Part shown: positions 1 through 9,187 of the stretch, in pieces
Layout: the number at the start of each line of letters is the position of its first letter
Numbering within the stretch: the first letter of the stretch is position 1
Assembly: GCF_003610195.1 (NCBI RefSeq)
Contig: NZ_RAPO01000001.1
Span: 62,001 to 126,000 of the forward strand
From: Halopiger aswanensis
GTDB lineage: Archaea > Halobacteriota > Halobacteria > Halobacteriales > Natrialbaceae
DNA length: 64,000 bases
Direction of reading: 5' to 3'
Made by a program: the position numbers and the translations under genes
The notes under the pieces: generated by a model
Database searches by the model: none
Told to the model about the DNA's origin: nothing
The model's input: only the letters and a program-made list of their open reading frames with translations

Positions 1-444
1 GACCCGCTGTTGCTGGCCGCCCGAGAGTTCGCCGGGCTTGCGGTCGAGCAGGTCGCCGATCCCCATCATCTCGGCGGCCTCCTCGACGCGATCGGAGATC
101 TCGTCGTCCGAGAGCTCCGTCGACTCCTCGAGCCCGAAGGCCATGTTCTCCCGCACGGTCATGTGCGGGTACAGCGCGTAGGACTGGAACACCATCGCGA
201 TGTCCCGGTCTTTCGCGGGGATGTCGTTGATCACGCGGTCGTCGAGGCTGATCTGACCGTCCGAGATCGTCTCCAGCCCCGCGATCATTCGCAGCGTCGT
301 CGACTTGCCACAGCCCGACGGGCCGACGAGAACGAGGAACTCCCCGTCCTCGATATCGATCGATACCTCGTCGACGGCAACGATATCGCTGCCGTCGTCG
401 TCCGTGAAGACTTTCGTTACGTCGTCGAGTTTCGTTTCTGCCAT
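1..444 (-). CDS. Sugar ABC transporter ATP-binding protein, C-terminus cut by window edge
   Basis: This is the first 148 codons of a MalK/UgpC-type ATPase that would energise the two permeases encoded just upstream. Walker A reads GPSGCGKST near residues 41-49, the Q-loop reads [12 protein letters not shown], and the fragment ends inside the signature motif LSGGQQQRV, so Walker B and the regulatory domain lie outside the window. The ATG at 444 is preferred because GGAGG stands 8 nt before it on the minus strand; an ATG at 488 opens only a 13-codon frame. The gene is last of the four visible in an operon of binding protein, two permeases and ATPase. The substrate cannot be read from the sequence. 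Confidence 0.93.
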   Translation of the reverse strand, partial: MAETKLDDVTKVFTDDDGSDIVAVDEVSIDIEDGEFLVLVGPSGCGKSTTLRMIAGLETISDGQISLDDRVINDIPAKDRDIAMVFQSYALYPHMTVRENMAFGLEESTELSDDEISDRVEEAAEMMGIGDLLDRKPGELSGGQQQRV

Positions 445-484
445 CGTCAAATCCTCCGTTTCCGTATCGGTTGTCGCTGGTCGG

Positions 485-1411
485 TCATACTCGGACACCC
501 TCTGCGAACTGGTCGGCGAACAGCACGTAGACGATCAGTGTCGGCAACGCCGTAATGAACGCCCCTGCCATTCGCAGCGGGTAGTCGACGCCCTCGAGTG
601 CCTCGCCGAGCCCGGACAAGATTAGTGTGGCGGACGCGGCGGGATCGTTCACGCTGCCGATGATGGTCAGCGAGAACAGGAACTCGTTCCAGATCTGGGT
701 GAACTGGAAGATGAACACGACGGCGAACATCGGAATCGACAGCGGCAGCACGATCCGGCGGTAGATCCGCCAGACCGACGCGCCGTCGAGTCGGGCCGCC
801 TCGATCATCTCCCAGGACATCGTCTTGTACTGCGAGCGGAACAGCAGCGTACAGATCGGAATCCCGTACGCCGTGTGCGTGATGATCAACTCGAGGATCG
901 TCGCGTGATGTTGCTCGAGGAGCGGCAGCGCCCAGAGGAACGAGAGCCGCTGGTCGAACTGGACGTACTGGGTCCAGAACTCGAACAGGGGCACGATCAC
1001 GGCCTGGTACGGGACGAAGATCCCCGCGATGAACAGCGTGAAGACGGCGATTTGTCCACGCCAGTCGACCAGGGTCAGTCCGTACGCCGCCATACTCCCG
1101 AAGATCGCACAGAGGATCGTTGCGGGGATGGTAAACAGCAGGCTGTTGACGAGCCCGCGGCTGAGCGCGTTAAACGCGAACTGCCATTTCTCGAACGTGA
1201 ACCCCTCGAGCCCCGGCGGGATGAACGGGTACGTCGTTCGCAGCGCTTCCGACGTTTTGATCGACGTTACCAGGCCCGATTCGATCGGAATCAGGTAAAA
1301 GCCGATGAGACCGACGAGGGTCACATACAGCACCACTCGCTGGAAGTCGATGGCGTCGGCCCAGCTTTGCTCCGCCGCTTCGGTCGTAACTGATACTGAT
1401 TCCTCGCTCAT
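485..1411 (-). CDS. Carbohydrate ABC transporter permease, MalG-type
   Basis: This 308-residue inner permease belongs to the binding-protein-dependent sugar importer family. About six membrane segments are visible, the first starting near residue 27 ([18 protein letters not shown]). The cytoplasmic EAA loop reads [20 protein letters not shown], the site that docks the ATPase. Its ATG overlaps the stop of the upstream permease in an ATGA arrangement, so the two are probably translationally coupled. Length and loop position fit the MalG/UgpE subfamily, which normally pairs with one MalF-type partner. The family is clear; the sugar is not. Confidence 0.94.
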   Translation of the reverse strand: MSEESVSVTTEAAEQSWADAIDFQRVVLYVTLVGLIGFYLIPIESGLVTSIKTSEALRTTYPFIPPGLEGFTFEKWQFAFNALSRGLVNSLLFTIPATILCAIFGSMAAYGLTLVDWRGQIAVFTLFIAGIFVPYQAVIVPLFEFWTQYVQFDQRLSFLWALPLLEQHHATILELIITHTAYGIPICTLLFRSQYKTMSWEMIEAARLDGASVWRIYRRIVLPLSIPMFAVVFIFQFTQIWNEFLFSLTIIGSVNDPAASATLILSGLGEALEGVDYPLRMAGAFITALPTLIVYVLFADQFAEGVRV

Positions 1412-2379
1412 AGGTTACCTTGTTTGTACTGGTTGTACAGGTACGGCGCGATGACGGCCAGCGACACCGCGAACAGCACGAGTGCGATCGCGGAGCCGTA
1501 CGCCCACTCGGACTTGCCGAACGACTCGCGGACCATGAAGGTCGCGAGGATGTCCGCCCCCTTGCGGGGCCGGTAGCCGTCGAAGGTTGCGTACAGGAAG
1601 TCGAAGGCCTTCAGCGCGAACAGCACGAGGGTGACGGAGGCGCTGACCATCGCAGCCCGCAGCTGCGGGATGATGACGCGCCAGTACATCCGGATCGTGC
1701 TCGCACCGTCGACGCGAGCGGCCTCGTACTGGTCGGTCGGAATCGACCGGAGCGCGGCGAGATAGATGACCATCGTGTAGCCGCTGAACTGCCAGACGAG
1801 CGCGAAGATCACGGCCCCGAGGACGAGGCGCGGGTCGCCGAGCCAGTTGTACGGTCCGAGCCCGAACACGCCGATGACCTGATTGATGATGCCGTTGTTG
1901 ACGTTGTACATCCACCGCCAGAACTGTGCCGTGACGATGAACGACAGCGCGAACGGGAGCAGGTAGATCGTCCGGAACGACCGCTCGAAGCGGATCTTGC
2001 GATCGAGCAGCAGCGCGAGGACGAGTCCGATCGCCAGACACGCCACGGTAAAGACGACGAGCAACACGACGGTGTTCCGCGTCGCCTCCCAGAACTGCGG
2101 ATCGCTCAACAGCGTCGTATAGTTCTCCAGTCCCAGATCGCTGTAGTCCGGGTCACCGAACCCCGAGTAACTCGTCAGCGACAGGAAGAAGTTCCACCCG
2201 ATCGCTGCGTAGACGAAAAAGCCCATCAGCAAGAACGGGGGGAACCAGAACGGCGCCGACTGAACGATGTCGCTATCGAGCCAGCGACGCACCGTCGATC
2301 GCTCCTCGACCGTCCCGCCGTCGGTCTCGACGCGTCGGCTGTCACGGACGCTACGCAGTAACGCTAACACACCTTTCAT
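1408..2379 (-). CDS. Carbohydrate ABC transporter permease, MalF-type
   Basis: This 323-residue membrane protein is the second permease of the importer. It has a charged cytoplasmic N-terminus of about 45 residues, then hydrophobic segments such as FLLMGFFVYAAIGWNFFL and TVVLLVVFTVACLAIGLVLA. The EAA loop reads YEAARVDGASTIRMYWRVII. It starts 18 bp after the stop of the binding-protein gene and overlaps the next permease by 4 bp, so one transcript for all four genes is likely. Among paralogues the MalF-type partner usually has this longer N-terminus. No sign of damage or transfer is seen. Confidence 0.94.
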   Translation of the reverse strand: MKGVLALLRSVRDSRRVETDGGTVEERSTVRRWLDSDIVQSAPFWFPPFLLMGFFVYAAIGWNFFLSLTSYSGFGDPDYSDLGLENYTTLLSDPQFWEATRNTVVLLVVFTVACLAIGLVLALLLDRKIRFERSFRTIYLLPFALSFIVTAQFWRWMYNVNNGIINQVIGVFGLGPYNWLGDPRLVLGAVIFALVWQFSGYTMVIYLAALRSIPTDQYEAARVDGASTIRMYWRVIIPQLRAAMVSASVTLVLFALKAFDFLYATFDGYRPRKGADILATFMVRESFGKSEWAYGSAIALVLFAVSLAVIAPYLYNQYKQGNL

Positions 2380-2397
2380 AAAATTAAGAACAGTTTT

Positions 2398-3723
2398 TTA
2401 GACGACGTCCATGAAGCCGTCCGTCGCTGCCTCGGGGTCGTAGGGGTCGGCGAAGTTGTTGTTGAGCACGCCTTCGAGTTCGGATTGGGTGCTCGGGTCA
2501 ACTGCCAGCCCGTGGGCAAGCGTCGGGGGCTTCTCCGACACTTCGTCGAAGTTCTCGATCGTGTCGGTGAGGTAGTCGTTGAACTCGTCGGTCGCCACGC
2601 CCGTCCGGGTCGGGATCGATCCCTTGTACTGGTTGTACGCAACCTGCGCGTCCTCGGAGCCGGCGAATCGGAGGAACGCGGCGGACTCCTCGGGGCTCGG
2701 GTTGTCGCCGGGGTAGATGAACGAGTCGATGTGCAGGGTGTAGTAGTCCTCGGTGCCGGGGAAGCGGACTGCGTCCCAGTCGGTACCGTACTCCAGCCCT
2801 TCCGTGATGTACGCGCCGGCGACCCAGTTACCCTGGTGGATGAAGGCGGCGTCGCCGCTCATGATGTCCTGGTTGACTTCGGTGAAGTCGACCGAGGCCG
2901 CGTCGTTGTTGATGTAGCCCAGCAGCTCCTCGAGCTTCTCGAAGGTCTGGAGGACGAGGTCGCGGTCGCCTTCCCCTTCGATGAAGTTCATGTAGGCGTC
3001 GTAGCCGTGCTCGCTGAGCATCACGGTGCCCCACGTCTGGAGGATACACCACGTGGCGAGCGAGAACGCGAACGGGGTCGCGTCGGTCTCGGACTCGACG
3101 GCGTCCAGCGCGTCGATAAGGTCGTCGACGCTACTGAGCGAGGACGGATCGACGCCCGCTTCCTCGAGGACCTCGACGTTGTAGAAGAGGTCGTTCAGGC
3201 GGTGGGAGCCGATGGGGACCGCGGAGAAGCCGTCGTCGGTTTCGCACAGTTCGACCGCTTCCTGTGCGTGGGCTTCTTTCAGGCCGCCTTCGTCCCAGAC
3301 CTCGCTCTCGATGTCGCCGAGGACGCCCTCGTACTGCTCGAGGTTCGCGCCGGGCCAGCCGGCGAACGAACTCGGCGGGTTGCCACCCTGCAGGCGGTTG
3401 GCGACCGTCTGGTCGAGGTTCTGGTTGCCACCGCCGCCGATCGGCTGGTCGTCGACGTCCATGTCGGGGTACTCCTCCCGGAGCGCCGAGAAGAGGGCGT
3501 CGGCGGCTTCCGCGCCGTCGCCGCCGGTCCAGCCGTGGAGGACCTCGAGCGTGTTGCTCCACTGGCCGTCGCCACCGTTACCGTTGCCGTTACCGTCGCC
3601 GTTACCGTTGCCGTCGCCATTTCCGCCGCCAGTACAACCCGCAAGCGCGGTAAGCGCTCCGGTTCCCGCCAGGCCTGCACCCTTCAGAACCGTTCTCCGC
3701 GAACGATCACTATTGAAATCCAT
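2398..3723 (-). CDS. Extracellular sugar-binding lipoprotein (ABC importer)
   Basis: This 441-residue solute-binding protein (family 1, MalE-like) would capture the sugar outside the cell and deliver it to the adjacent permeases. The N-terminus has a twin-arginine motif (RSRRTVLKG, residues 8-15) and a lipobox LAGC ending at Cys30, so it is probably a Tat-exported membrane-anchored lipoprotein. A Gly/Asn/Asp linker of about 22 residues follows, typical of haloarchaeal lipoproteins. The ATG at 3723 is chosen because GGTGAGG lies just upstream; an in-frame ATG at 3738 would add five residues. It is the first gene of the operon and lies directly behind the duplicated promoter element at 3759-3839. 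Confidence 0.93.
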   Translation of the reverse strand: MDFNSDRSRRTVLKGAGLAGTGALTALAGCTGGGNGDGNGNGDGNGNGNGGDGQWSNTLEVLHGWTGGDGAEAADALFSALREEYPDMDVDDQPIGGGGNQNLDQTVANRLQGGNPPSSFAGWPGANLEQYEGVLGDIESEVWDEGGLKEAHAQEAVELCETDDGFSAVPIGSHRLNDLFYNVEVLEEAGVDPSSLSSVDDLIDALDAVESETDATPFAFSLATWCILQTWGTVMLSEHGYDAYMNFIEGEGDRDLVLQTFEKLEELLGYINNDAASVDFTEVNQDIMSGDAAFIHQGNWVAGAYITEGLEYGTDWDAVRFPGTEDYYTLHIDSFIYPGDNPSPEESAAFLRFAGSEDAQVAYNQYKGSIPTRTGVATDEFNDYLTDTIENFDEVSEKPPTLAHGLAVDPSTQSELEGVLNNNFADPYDPEAATDGFMDVV

Positions 3724-3758
3724 GTTAAGCCTCACCATCTTGGTAGGAGACCGAATAC

Positions 3759-3839
3759 TTAATAGTTACTATTATTATTTTAGATGCGAGTAAAGCTGGC
3801 ACCAAACCTATATTTAATAGTTACTATTATTATTTTAGA
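3759..3839 (-). promoter_or_regulatory. Duplicated 26-bp AT-rich element upstream of the sugar importer
   Basis: Two identical 26-bp copies occupy 3759-3784 and 3814-3839, with start points 55 bp apart, about five helical turns. Each copy contains the dyad AATAGT-T-ACTATT (3761-3773 and 3816-3828). On the minus strand each copy runs into a TATA-like ACTATTAA stretch. The near copy lies 35 bp before the binding-protein start codon. The repeats could be tandem operators, tandem promoters or both; the dyad favours a dimeric regulator. Confidence 0.75.
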
Positions 3840-3969
3840 AACGAGTGAAGATATAGCTATACTAACATCCGGCCGAACGTAATCGGCTCCGCCAGTGTCC
3901 GCCGACCCTCTGCGGGCGGTTCGTCGTCGTACCGGTGGATTTTACCTGACACCCCGAGATGCCTCGCGT

Positions 3970-5382
3970 ATGGGAGACGACGACTACCGAATCGAGGAGG
4001 ACAGCCTCGGCGAGATGCAGGTGCCCACGGACGCCTACTGGGGCGCCCAGACACAGCGCGCGATCCAGAACTTCCCCATCTCGGGGATCACCTTCAGCCG
4101 TCGATTCGTCCGCGCGCTCGGCGTCGTCAAGAAGGCCGCCGCACAGGCCAACCGCGACCTCGAGTTGATCGAGGACGACGTCGCCGAGGCGATCATCGAG
4201 GCCGCCGACGAGGTCATCGAGGGCCAACACGACGACCAGTTCCCGGTCGACGTCTTCCAGACCGGCTCCGGGACGTCCTCGAACATGAACGCCAACGAGG
4301 TCATCGCCAACCGCGCCGCCGAGCTCATGGGCGCCGAGATCGGCGACCGCGTCGTCCACCCGAATGACCACGTCAACTACGGCCAATCGAGCAACGACGT
4401 CATCCCGACCGCGATGCACGTTGCCTCGCTCGAGGCCGTCGAGAAGGACGTCATCCCTGCCCTCGATACGCTCCGCGAGGCGCTCGAGGCGAAGGAGGAG
4501 GAGTTCGACGACGTCGTCAAGACCGGCCGCACGCACCTCCAGGACGCGACGCCCGTAACCCTGGGCCAGGAGTTCTCCGGCTACCGCACGCAGGTCGAGA
4601 AGGGGCTGGCCCGCGTCGATAAGGTCCGCGAACACCTCGCGGAACTCGCGCTGGGCGGCACCGCGACCGGGACCGGACTGAACACTCATCCCGAGTTCCC
4701 CTCGCGCGCGGCAGAATATATTACGAAGGAGACCGGCGTTCAGTTCCGCGAGGCCGACAACCACTTCGAGGCTCAGGCCGCCCACGATGCCATGTCTGAG
4801 GCCCACGGTGCCCTCCGAACCGTTGCCGGCTCACTGAACAAGATCGCCAACGACCTGCGGCTGCTCGCTTCCGGGCCGCGCAACGGTCTCGGCGAGATCG
4901 AACAGCCCGAGAACCAGCCCGGCTCCTCGATCATGCCCGGGAAAATCAACCCGGTCGTCGCCGAGGCCGTCAATCAGGTCCACAAACAGGTCGTCGGCAA
5001 CGACGCCGCGGTCTCCGCCGGCGCCGCGGAGGGCCAGATCGATCTGAACCTCTACAAGCCCGTGCTGGCGCACAACTTCCTCGAGTCGGCCGAACTCATC
5101 TCGAACGCCAGCCAGGTCTTCGCCGAGCGGTTCGTCTCGGAACTCGAGGCCAACGAGGAGTACTGCCGGGACCGCGTCGAGCAGTCCATGGCGATGGCCA
5201 CCTCGCTCAACGTCCACATCGGCTACGACAAGGCCAGCGAGGTCGCCAAGACCGCGCTCAAGGAGGGGAAGACCGTCCGCGAGGTCGTCCTCGAGAAGGG
5301 CTACCTCGACGAGGAGGAAGCCGACGAGGTCCTCGACCCCGCGAAGATGACCGAACGTGGGATCCTCGGCCAGGACGACTGA
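3970..5382 (+). CDS. fumC: Fumarate hydratase, class II
   Basis: This 470-residue enzyme interconverts fumarate and malate in the citric acid cycle. It matches the fumarase/aspartase superfamily: the signature GSSIMPGKINP begins at residue 318, the upstream substrate region reads TGSGTSSNMNANEV, and the catalytic His region reads GRTHLQDATPV. The ATG at 3970 gives the usual class II N-terminus (YRIEEDSLGEMQVP); an upstream in-frame extension to 3895 is not family-like. Aspartase and argininosuccinate lyase share the signature, but the overall sequence is class II fumarase. It is transcribed divergently from the sugar importer. Confidence 0.96.
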   Translation: MGDDDYRIEEDSLGEMQVPTDAYWGAQTQRAIQNFPISGITFSRRFVRALGVVKKAAAQANRDLELIEDDVAEAIIEAADEVIEGQHDDQFPVDVFQTGSGTSSNMNANEVIANRAAELMGAEIGDRVVHPNDHVNYGQSSNDVIPTAMHVASLEAVEKDVIPALDTLREALEAKEEEFDDVVKTGRTHLQDATPVTLGQEFSGYRTQVEKGLARVDKVREHLAELALGGTATGTGLNTHPEFPSRAAEYITKETGVQFREADNHFEAQAAHDAMSEAHGALRTVAGSLNKIANDLRLLASGPRNGLGEIEQPENQPGSSIMPGKINPVVAEAVNQVHKQVVGNDAAVSAGAAEGQIDLNLYKPVLAHNFLESAELISNASQVFAERFVSELEANEEYCRDRVEQSMAMATSLNVHIGYDKASEVAKTALKEGKTVREVVLEKGYLDEEEADEVLDPAKMTERGILGQDD

Positions 5383-5646
5383 GCCGGTCGTCCCGCCGCT
5401 GATCTCGAGTCGGTTTTCGCCGACGCCTCCAGTTCTCGACAGTATTCTCCGACCGTCGCTTGGTGGCTCTGCACACGGGCGAACTACCGAACTAACGACT
5501 ACTCGAAACGGAATAAACAGACACGACGAACGCTCTTTCTTCCCTACCGCTATCGGCTAAATCGACGCAGTGGACCCGAATCACGGGTGACCCGGCCGGA
5601 ATAAAAAATCCAAGCAGTTTTGTCGGACGCCAGCGTCAGACGAATT

Positions 5647-5880
5647 ATGCACACCTGTCGCAACTGCAACCAGTCGTTTCAGACCGAACTCGCGCTCGAA
5701 CTCCACCGGGATACCTGTCAGAAAGGACAGTTATTCTGCCAGGTCTGTGGCGAACGATTCCGGGAAGGCGACGCGACTCAGGACGGTTGGCACTACGAGT
5801 GTCCGAACGAGGACTGTGAGGGCGACGGACTTCAGGACGATCTCTATCACGTCGACGACGTCGGCGTAACGACGAACTGA
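5647..5880 (+). CDS. Small C2H2-type zinc-finger protein
   Basis: This 77-residue protein begins with a Cys4-X2-Cys7-X12-His20-X3-Cys24 finger, followed by a second zinc-binding patch CQVCGERF...HYECPNEDC. Small proteins with paired CxxC knuckles are numerous in haloarchaea; most are uncharacterised and are thought to bind nucleic acid or protein. The ATG at 5647 is preferred over an in-frame TTG at 5620, because the finger then starts at residue 4. A TATA-like run, ATAAAAAATC, lies about 40 bp before the ATG. It stands alone with no operon partner. Confidence 0.8.
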   Translation: MHTCRNCNQSFQTELALELHRDTCQKGQLFCQVCGERFREGDATQDGWHYECPNEDCEGDGLQDDLYHVDDVGVTTN

Positions 5881-7413
5881 CTGCGCCGCGAACTGTCTCT
5901 TCGAGCGTTCTCAGATCTCGACCCGGTCTGCTCTCCTTTGACCGTGCGAGGGGATAACTCCCGACAGGTGTTTTGACGGTCTTCTCGCTGTGGTCGCTCT
6001 CGTTCGTCCGTCGGTTTCCAGACCGGGGTCGTTCGATCGGAAATCAGGCGATGTTCGATATAGCGAAATAGAATTCATTTGGACGAGGCAGAACACGGCC
6101 GCGGACAGATACTAGAGCAGTAGCGACACGAAGGTGGCGAGACGAACGCGAAAATCGTCGCACTCGAGTCTGCAATCGGCGTCGGCGACGACCACTCGAG
6201 CGAACTCGATCTCGTGTAATTCCTTTCTAGCCCGGTCTCTCCCCTCGTCCTGGCGTCGCCGGCTTCGACTGGCCGGTCCACGTAGAGATGCACTCATCTT
6301 CAACCACCCACGAAGGGACTTTCAGTTCCCTGATATCGACCCGCTTCTGTACGGTTTTCACCTCGCTGTCGATCGATCGACGCTCAGGTATTGCTGCAGC
6401 GTACTGTAATCGATTTCCCGGTCTCAGCACAGGCCCCGGCAATTGGGGATAGAAGGCGGACTCGAGCAGAACGACTCCGTCACGGTGCCTCGCGGTCACT
6501 GAATCGTCTCACACGATACCGACGGTATGGCCCTTCCGCCTGTCGCCGGTCTACTGCTCCCTTCGCACGACCCCAGTCCGGTGACGCAAAACCCTGATTC
6601 CGAGTATCCTGCGCCGATCGACGGCGAGGCGGCAGGTGGGCTCTGTCGAAGAGGCGACCCTCGAGCGGGCAGTCAACGGCGGGGATAGCAACCCGAAAGT
6701 GTGGGTTGATGCCCACGCACTCTCTCGGTGGCGTGTTAGACTGCTGGCAACTGACCCGACACGATCGAGTCGCCGGTCCGGTAATCGATCGTGTCCTCTT
6801 CGACGCCACGACGAATTGTGGTCACGACGTTCACCTCGAGTCCGCATTCGCCGGCGCTCGTTCCTCGGCTTCATTCTTCGTTCATGTTGGATCGGAAGTC
6901 ACGGTCGTCACCAGCGACGACGGTAGCTGATACCAATGCCCATTCTATATGTTGTTTGCTAACACATATTTTACCTGCCGAAACGCCGACAAAATATCCT
7001 TTCACTCGGACAAAAACCATCCAATTATAGTATGAAATAAAGTTCGCTGGAGCGGTGTTTCTCGACCGCAACCCCTAGGGTCTGACCGCCTAGAATGGGT
7101 TTCCAAATATGGTTGCAAAGTATACACTTCTCTCTATCGCCTCGCTGAATTAGTTCTAGAATCTGGTAATTTGTTCTTCTGCCGCGATAGGTGGGGTGGA
7201 TCTCGTCACGACCTGCCGCTGTGTTAGTGATAGCGCGGTTCGCTCCCGAGTAGTTTATGTTCCAATCTGGGACTAAAACGTGACTTATTGCAGAACTATA
7301 CTCACAAATAATATCTCTGCCCGGGTGGCTATAGGGTTCCAGTAGCCCAAATAAGGATGTTTATTTGTGAATGTGGGTTAGATTGAAGTGAGCGGCGTGA
7401 GTGGGTGTCGTCG
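5881..7413. other. Gene-poor region of about 1.5 kb
   Basis: No open frame here has convincing haloarchaeal coding character. Frames are short, unusually rich in Arg, Ser and Cys, and oppose one another. Base composition drops from about 6900 onward, with AT-rich runs and several stop codons in all frames. No tRNA, rRNA or transposase motif was recognised. The right end contains the repeated CAAATAA elements in front of the ribbon-helix-helix gene. It could be decayed accessory DNA beside the recombinase. Confidence 0.6.
7302..7370. promoter_or_regulatory. Repeated CAAATAA half-sites before the RHH/integrase pair
   Basis: TCACAAATAA at 7302-7311 is repeated in inverted form as TTATTTGTGA at 7361-7370. 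A further CAAATAA at 7348-7354 forms a tight dyad with TTATTTG at 7361-7367, separated by 6 bp. The dyad ends 46 bp before the start of the ribbon-helix-helix gene. Such proteins often bind short inverted repeats at their own promoter, so these are candidate autoregulatory operators. That role is inference. Confidence 0.55.
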
Positions 7414-7824
7414 ATGACAGACGACGAGCGAGTCGCCGTGAAAACATACGTTCCCCGATACCAGAAGGAAACCTGGGAAGACCACGCCGACGATCTCGAG
7501 ATGAGCCAAAGCGAGTTCGTCCGGACGATGGTCCAGGCCGGACGGAGCGATTTCGATGTTCCCTCGAGCGGGGGAGACTGGGATGGCAAACAGAGCGCGG
7601 CGGACGCCGATGCTGAGACGACCGACGCTGCGGGCGAGGACTTCGCCGACCGCATCCTCGAGGTACTCCAGCGCGAGGGCGTCCACGACTGGGACGAACT
7701 CGTCGACGCGCTGATCGACGACGTCGAGGACGACCTCGACGCGGCGCTACAGCAGCTGCAGGACGAAAACGAGGTCCGGTACAGCGGCCGCGAGGGCGGG
7801 TACGTGGTGGTCGACGATGAGTGA
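7414..7824 (+). CDS. Ribbon-helix-helix protein with C-terminal helical domain (DUF5805-like)
   Basis: This 136-residue protein starts with a ribbon-helix-helix-like segment: VAVKTYVP forms the strand, then ETWEDHADDLEMSQSEFVRTMV forms two helices. An acidic linker (residues 50-75) leads to a C-terminal segment, FADRILEVLQREGVHDWDELVDALIDDVEDDLDAALQQLQDENEVRY, that resembles a small winged helix. The ATG at 7414 is chosen; an in-frame GTG at 7405 would add three residues. Its end overlaps the recombinase start by 8 bp, implying coupled translation. I recall this pairing as common in haloarchaea. A role in controlling or assisting the recombinase is inferred from position. Confidence 0.8.
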   Translation: MTDDERVAVKTYVPRYQKETWEDHADDLEMSQSEFVRTMVQAGRSDFDVPSSGGDWDGKQSAADADAETTDAAGEDFADRILEVLQREGVHDWDELVDALIDDVEDDLDAALQQLQDENEVRYSGREGGYVVVDDE

Positions 7825-8869
7825 AGGTCAGCAGCCCCAACAGCAGGCCAATACGGTCGAATACTTCCTGCAGGACATCGAGCACCACGGCCGCAACGAA
7901 CGGACCGCAGCGGCCTATCAGCGCGTGCTGACGGACTACGAGTCCTTCCTCGCCGACCGCTTCGAGAAGGAGCCGCCGGAGGCGAGCTACCGGGATTGCA
8001 TGGCCTGGATCCACGAACTGCGGTCCACGCACTCCGAGAGCACCGTCGCGACGTACGCCTCCTATCTCAATCGCTTCTACAGCTACCTCGAGCGGGTCGG
8101 CCACACCGACGAGAACCCGATGACGGTCGTCTTGGAGGAAATGAGCGAGTCGATCGAGTCGAACCCGACTCGCCGCGATATCACGCTGCCCGAGATGCGG
8201 TCGTTCGTCGCGGACGTCCGCCATCCGCTGCACCGAGCGATTATCGTCACGCTACTGAAAACCGGCATGCGGGCGGGCGAGTTGTGCAATCTGGATCTCA
8301 TCGACTGCCACCTCGAACACGAAGCCCAGACCTGGCAGCCACGCGCTCACATTGCCGGTCGTCCGGACTCGCTGTTCGTCTCGACGGAGCACACCTACGG
8401 CGAGGAATCCGGAGGCGAACGGCGCTCAGCGTCGAACAAGCGCAAGCGCGAGACCGTGATTCCGATCGACGAGGAGCTGAAGGACGTGCTGGTTCGGTGG
8501 CTCGCCGTCCGGCCAGATGTGCCGTCGGACTCGAGAACGCCGTCTGCGACGGCGACGGAGCCGCTGTTCGTCGGCACGGCCGACTGCTGGGGCCAGCGGC
8601 TGACGCCGAACGTCGTCCACCACGTCGTCGAACAGTACGCCAGAGAGCGCGGCTGGTACCGGACCGGTGGCGGGGCTTCGGAGAACGTCACACCCCACTA
8701 CTTCCGGCACTTCTTCACCACGCACCTCCGGGATCGAACCGGTGATCGCGGGATCGTCCAGTATCTGCGAGGTGACGTCGCCAGCGACGTGATCGACACC
8801 TACACCCACAACTGGGGTGACCGCGTTCGGGAGACGTACCTCGAGCACATCTATTCAGTGACGGCGTAG
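7817..8869 (+). CDS. Tyrosine recombinase / integrase
   Basis: This 350-residue protein has an N-terminal SAM-like core-binding domain (about residues 10-105) and a C-terminal catalytic domain. Visible catalytic elements are Arg152 in TGMRAGEL, a Lys-rich beta hairpin (SNKRKRETVIP), His294 and Arg297 in HYFRHFFTTHL, and the nucleophile Tyr329 in DTYTHNW. The LGH motif usually found about ten residues before the tyrosine is replaced by RGD (residues 318-320), so the second catalytic His/Trp is not in its usual place. The family performs site-specific recombination, either chromosome dimer resolution (XerA-like) or element integration. It is coupled to the upstream RHH gene. Confidence 0.92.
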   Translation: MSEGQQPQQQANTVEYFLQDIEHHGRNERTAAAYQRVLTDYESFLADRFEKEPPEASYRDCMAWIHELRSTHSESTVATYASYLNRFYSYLERVGHTDENPMTVVLEEMSESIESNPTRRDITLPEMRSFVADVRHPLHRAIIVTLLKTGMRAGELCNLDLIDCHLEHEAQTWQPRAHIAGRPDSLFVSTEHTYGEESGGERRSASNKRKRETVIPIDEELKDVLVRWLAVRPDVPSDSRTPSATATEPLFVGTADCWGQRLTPNVVHHVVEQYARERGWYRTGGGASENVTPHYFRHFFTTHLRDRTGDRGIVQYLRGDVASDVIDTYTHNWGDRVRETYLEHIYSVTA

Positions 8870-9187
8870 TCGCGGCTGCAGCGACTGCGCGTCGATGAAG
8901 TCCTGCTCGAGCTATCAATCGAACTTTCCGTATTCGGCAGTTGCTGGTCCACATATTGTTGGAATAATAACTATAATCTGGGATGTCGATTGTCCTATAT
9001 CGAACTCCTAAATCCTATATCGATATATAGAAATTGGGTCCCCGAGCCAACGCATTTTGATCGCTATTCGGCCGTGTCAGAGGTCCTCGAGAAGGAATAC
9101 GGACGTTGCCGTCGACTGGCCGAATCGACTGGCGAATTTGAGGGAGAAAACGAGCGCTGTAGTTGCGTCGGTTCGCGCGCTGTGCCG
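8870..9187. repeat. AT-rich intergenic DNA with repeats behind the recombinase
   Basis: No gene is seen here. TCCTATATCGA occurs twice, at 8993-9003 and 9013-9023, and the second copy runs into the perfect 12-bp palindrome TATATCGATATA at 9016-9027. The block is much richer in A and T than its surroundings. Its position just behind a tyrosine recombinase makes an attachment or resolution site possible, but nothing proves it. It may equally hold the end-of-gene signals of the converging ArsR-type gene. Confidence 0.45.

Noticed and set aside
3555-3620. Short tandem repeats resembling a CRISPR or minisatellite
   Set aside because: They encode the Gly/Asn/Asp linker of the sugar-binding lipoprotein, a normal feature of such proteins.
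2485-3762. 425-residue open frame on the plus strand opposite the sugar-binding protein
   Set aside because: It is antisense to a clear Tat lipoprotein with a binding-protein fold; composition is Val/Arg-rich as expected from a mirror frame in GC-rich DNA.
6636-6926. Possible structured RNA or coding remnant in the gene-poor region
   Set aside because: No tRNA cloverleaf, RNase P or SRP core motif could be matched, and no frame is convincing.
7817-9027. Integrated provirus or plasmid next to the recombinase
   Set aside because: No phage structural, replication or tRNA-overlap attachment site is seen; neighbours are ordinary chromosomal genes.
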